DNA of 6,274 nucleotides from an uncultured Bacilli bacterium (GTDB taxonomy: Bacteria; Bacillota_I; Bacilli_A; RF39; UBA660): NCBI GenBank assembly GCA_934167785.1, contig CAKPLX010000064.1, forward strand, positions 1 to 6,274, given 5' to 3'. The notes under the pieces were generated by a model. It saw only the letters and a list, made by a program, of their open reading frames with translations. It had not been told where the DNA came from and searched no databases. Below, one piece after another: positions 6,232 to 6,274 of the stretch (positions are counted from its first letter, which is position 1; each line of letters opens with the position of its first letter). The translations under genes and the position numbers were made by a program.

Positions 6232-6274
6232 ATGTCAAAATTGAGTTATGAAGAAAAAATAGAAATATATAACA
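6232..6274 (+). CDS. IS3-family transposase OrfA, N-terminal fragment (cut by window edge)
   Basis: Fourteen codons are visible, reading MSKLSYEEKIEIYN, before the window ends. This opening is typical of the small helix-turn-helix OrfA protein of IS150-group IS3 elements, which binds the IS ends and is joined to the OrfB integrase by programmed frameshifting in many members. GAGG (6221-6224) lies 7 bases before the ATG. The call depends on the short N-terminus plus the adjacent IS end; nothing can be said about whether the rest is intact. Confidence 0.7.
   Translation, partial: MSKLSYEEKIEIYN

Larger units (their letters stand above)
6191..6274 (+). mobile_element. Left end of an IS3-family insertion sequence (continues past window)
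   Basis: TGAACCCCGTTTCTTGGACA (6191-6210) has the TG-terminated form of an IS3-family left inverted repeat. It is followed within about 20 bases by the start of an ORF resembling the family's helix-turn-helix OrfA. The element lies 21 bases after the spoVS stop. The right end and target duplication are outside the window, so completeness cannot be judged. Confidence 0.72.

Noticed and set aside
1..6274. Alternative genetic code with TGA read as Trp, as in some Mollicutes
   Set aside because: All complete genes use TGG for Trp, end in TAA and reach family-typical lengths without reading TGA, so nothing requires code 4.

Overview
The window is very AT-rich. It has clear AGGAGG-type ribosome binding sites and only TAA stops, and it carries a spoVS-type gene. 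Together these point to a low-GC Bacillota, probably a Bacilli/Erysipelotrichia-like or related gut lineage. The genus cannot be told from the sequence, and spoVS is suggestive of a spore-forming ancestry but not proof of it.

Layout from left to right. Positions 1-149 hold the tail of a degenerate ISAs1-type transposase reading in from outside the window. Positions 161-1597 (minus) encode an NAD(P)-dependent aldehyde dehydrogenase with its own promoter, a palindromic operator-like region and a 12-bp-stem terminator. Positions 1721-4231 (minus) encode a large secreted surface protein. It has a signal peptide, an N-terminal region resembling a thioester adhesin domain but without the partner glutamine, three SpaA/prealbumin-like repeats, short cysteine-bracketed motifs, a Ser/Thr/Gly linker and a C-terminal membrane anchor. 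Positions 4412-5830 (plus) encode a membrane-tethered polysaccharide (peptidoglycan-type) deacetylase with three extracellular Ig-like domains in front of a NodB catalytic domain. Positions 5909-6169 (plus) encode SpoVS. From 6191 the left end of an IS3-family element begins, and its first transposase ORF starts at 6232 and runs off the window.

The surface protein and the deacetylase are transcribed divergently from a 180-base gap that contains two opposed extended -10 promoters and a central AAGAAT/ATTCTT palindrome. Both products act at the cell surface, so common control is plausible but not shown. The first three complete genes each end in a rho-independent terminator, so each looks like its own transcription unit. 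spoVS has no terminator of its own before the IS element.

There is no CRISPR array, tRNA, rRNA or recognisable riboswitch, and no intergenic stretch over 300 bases. I found no clearly new multi-gene system. The most unusual object is the surface protein (degenerate thioester-like domain, regularly paired cysteines, non-canonical anchor).
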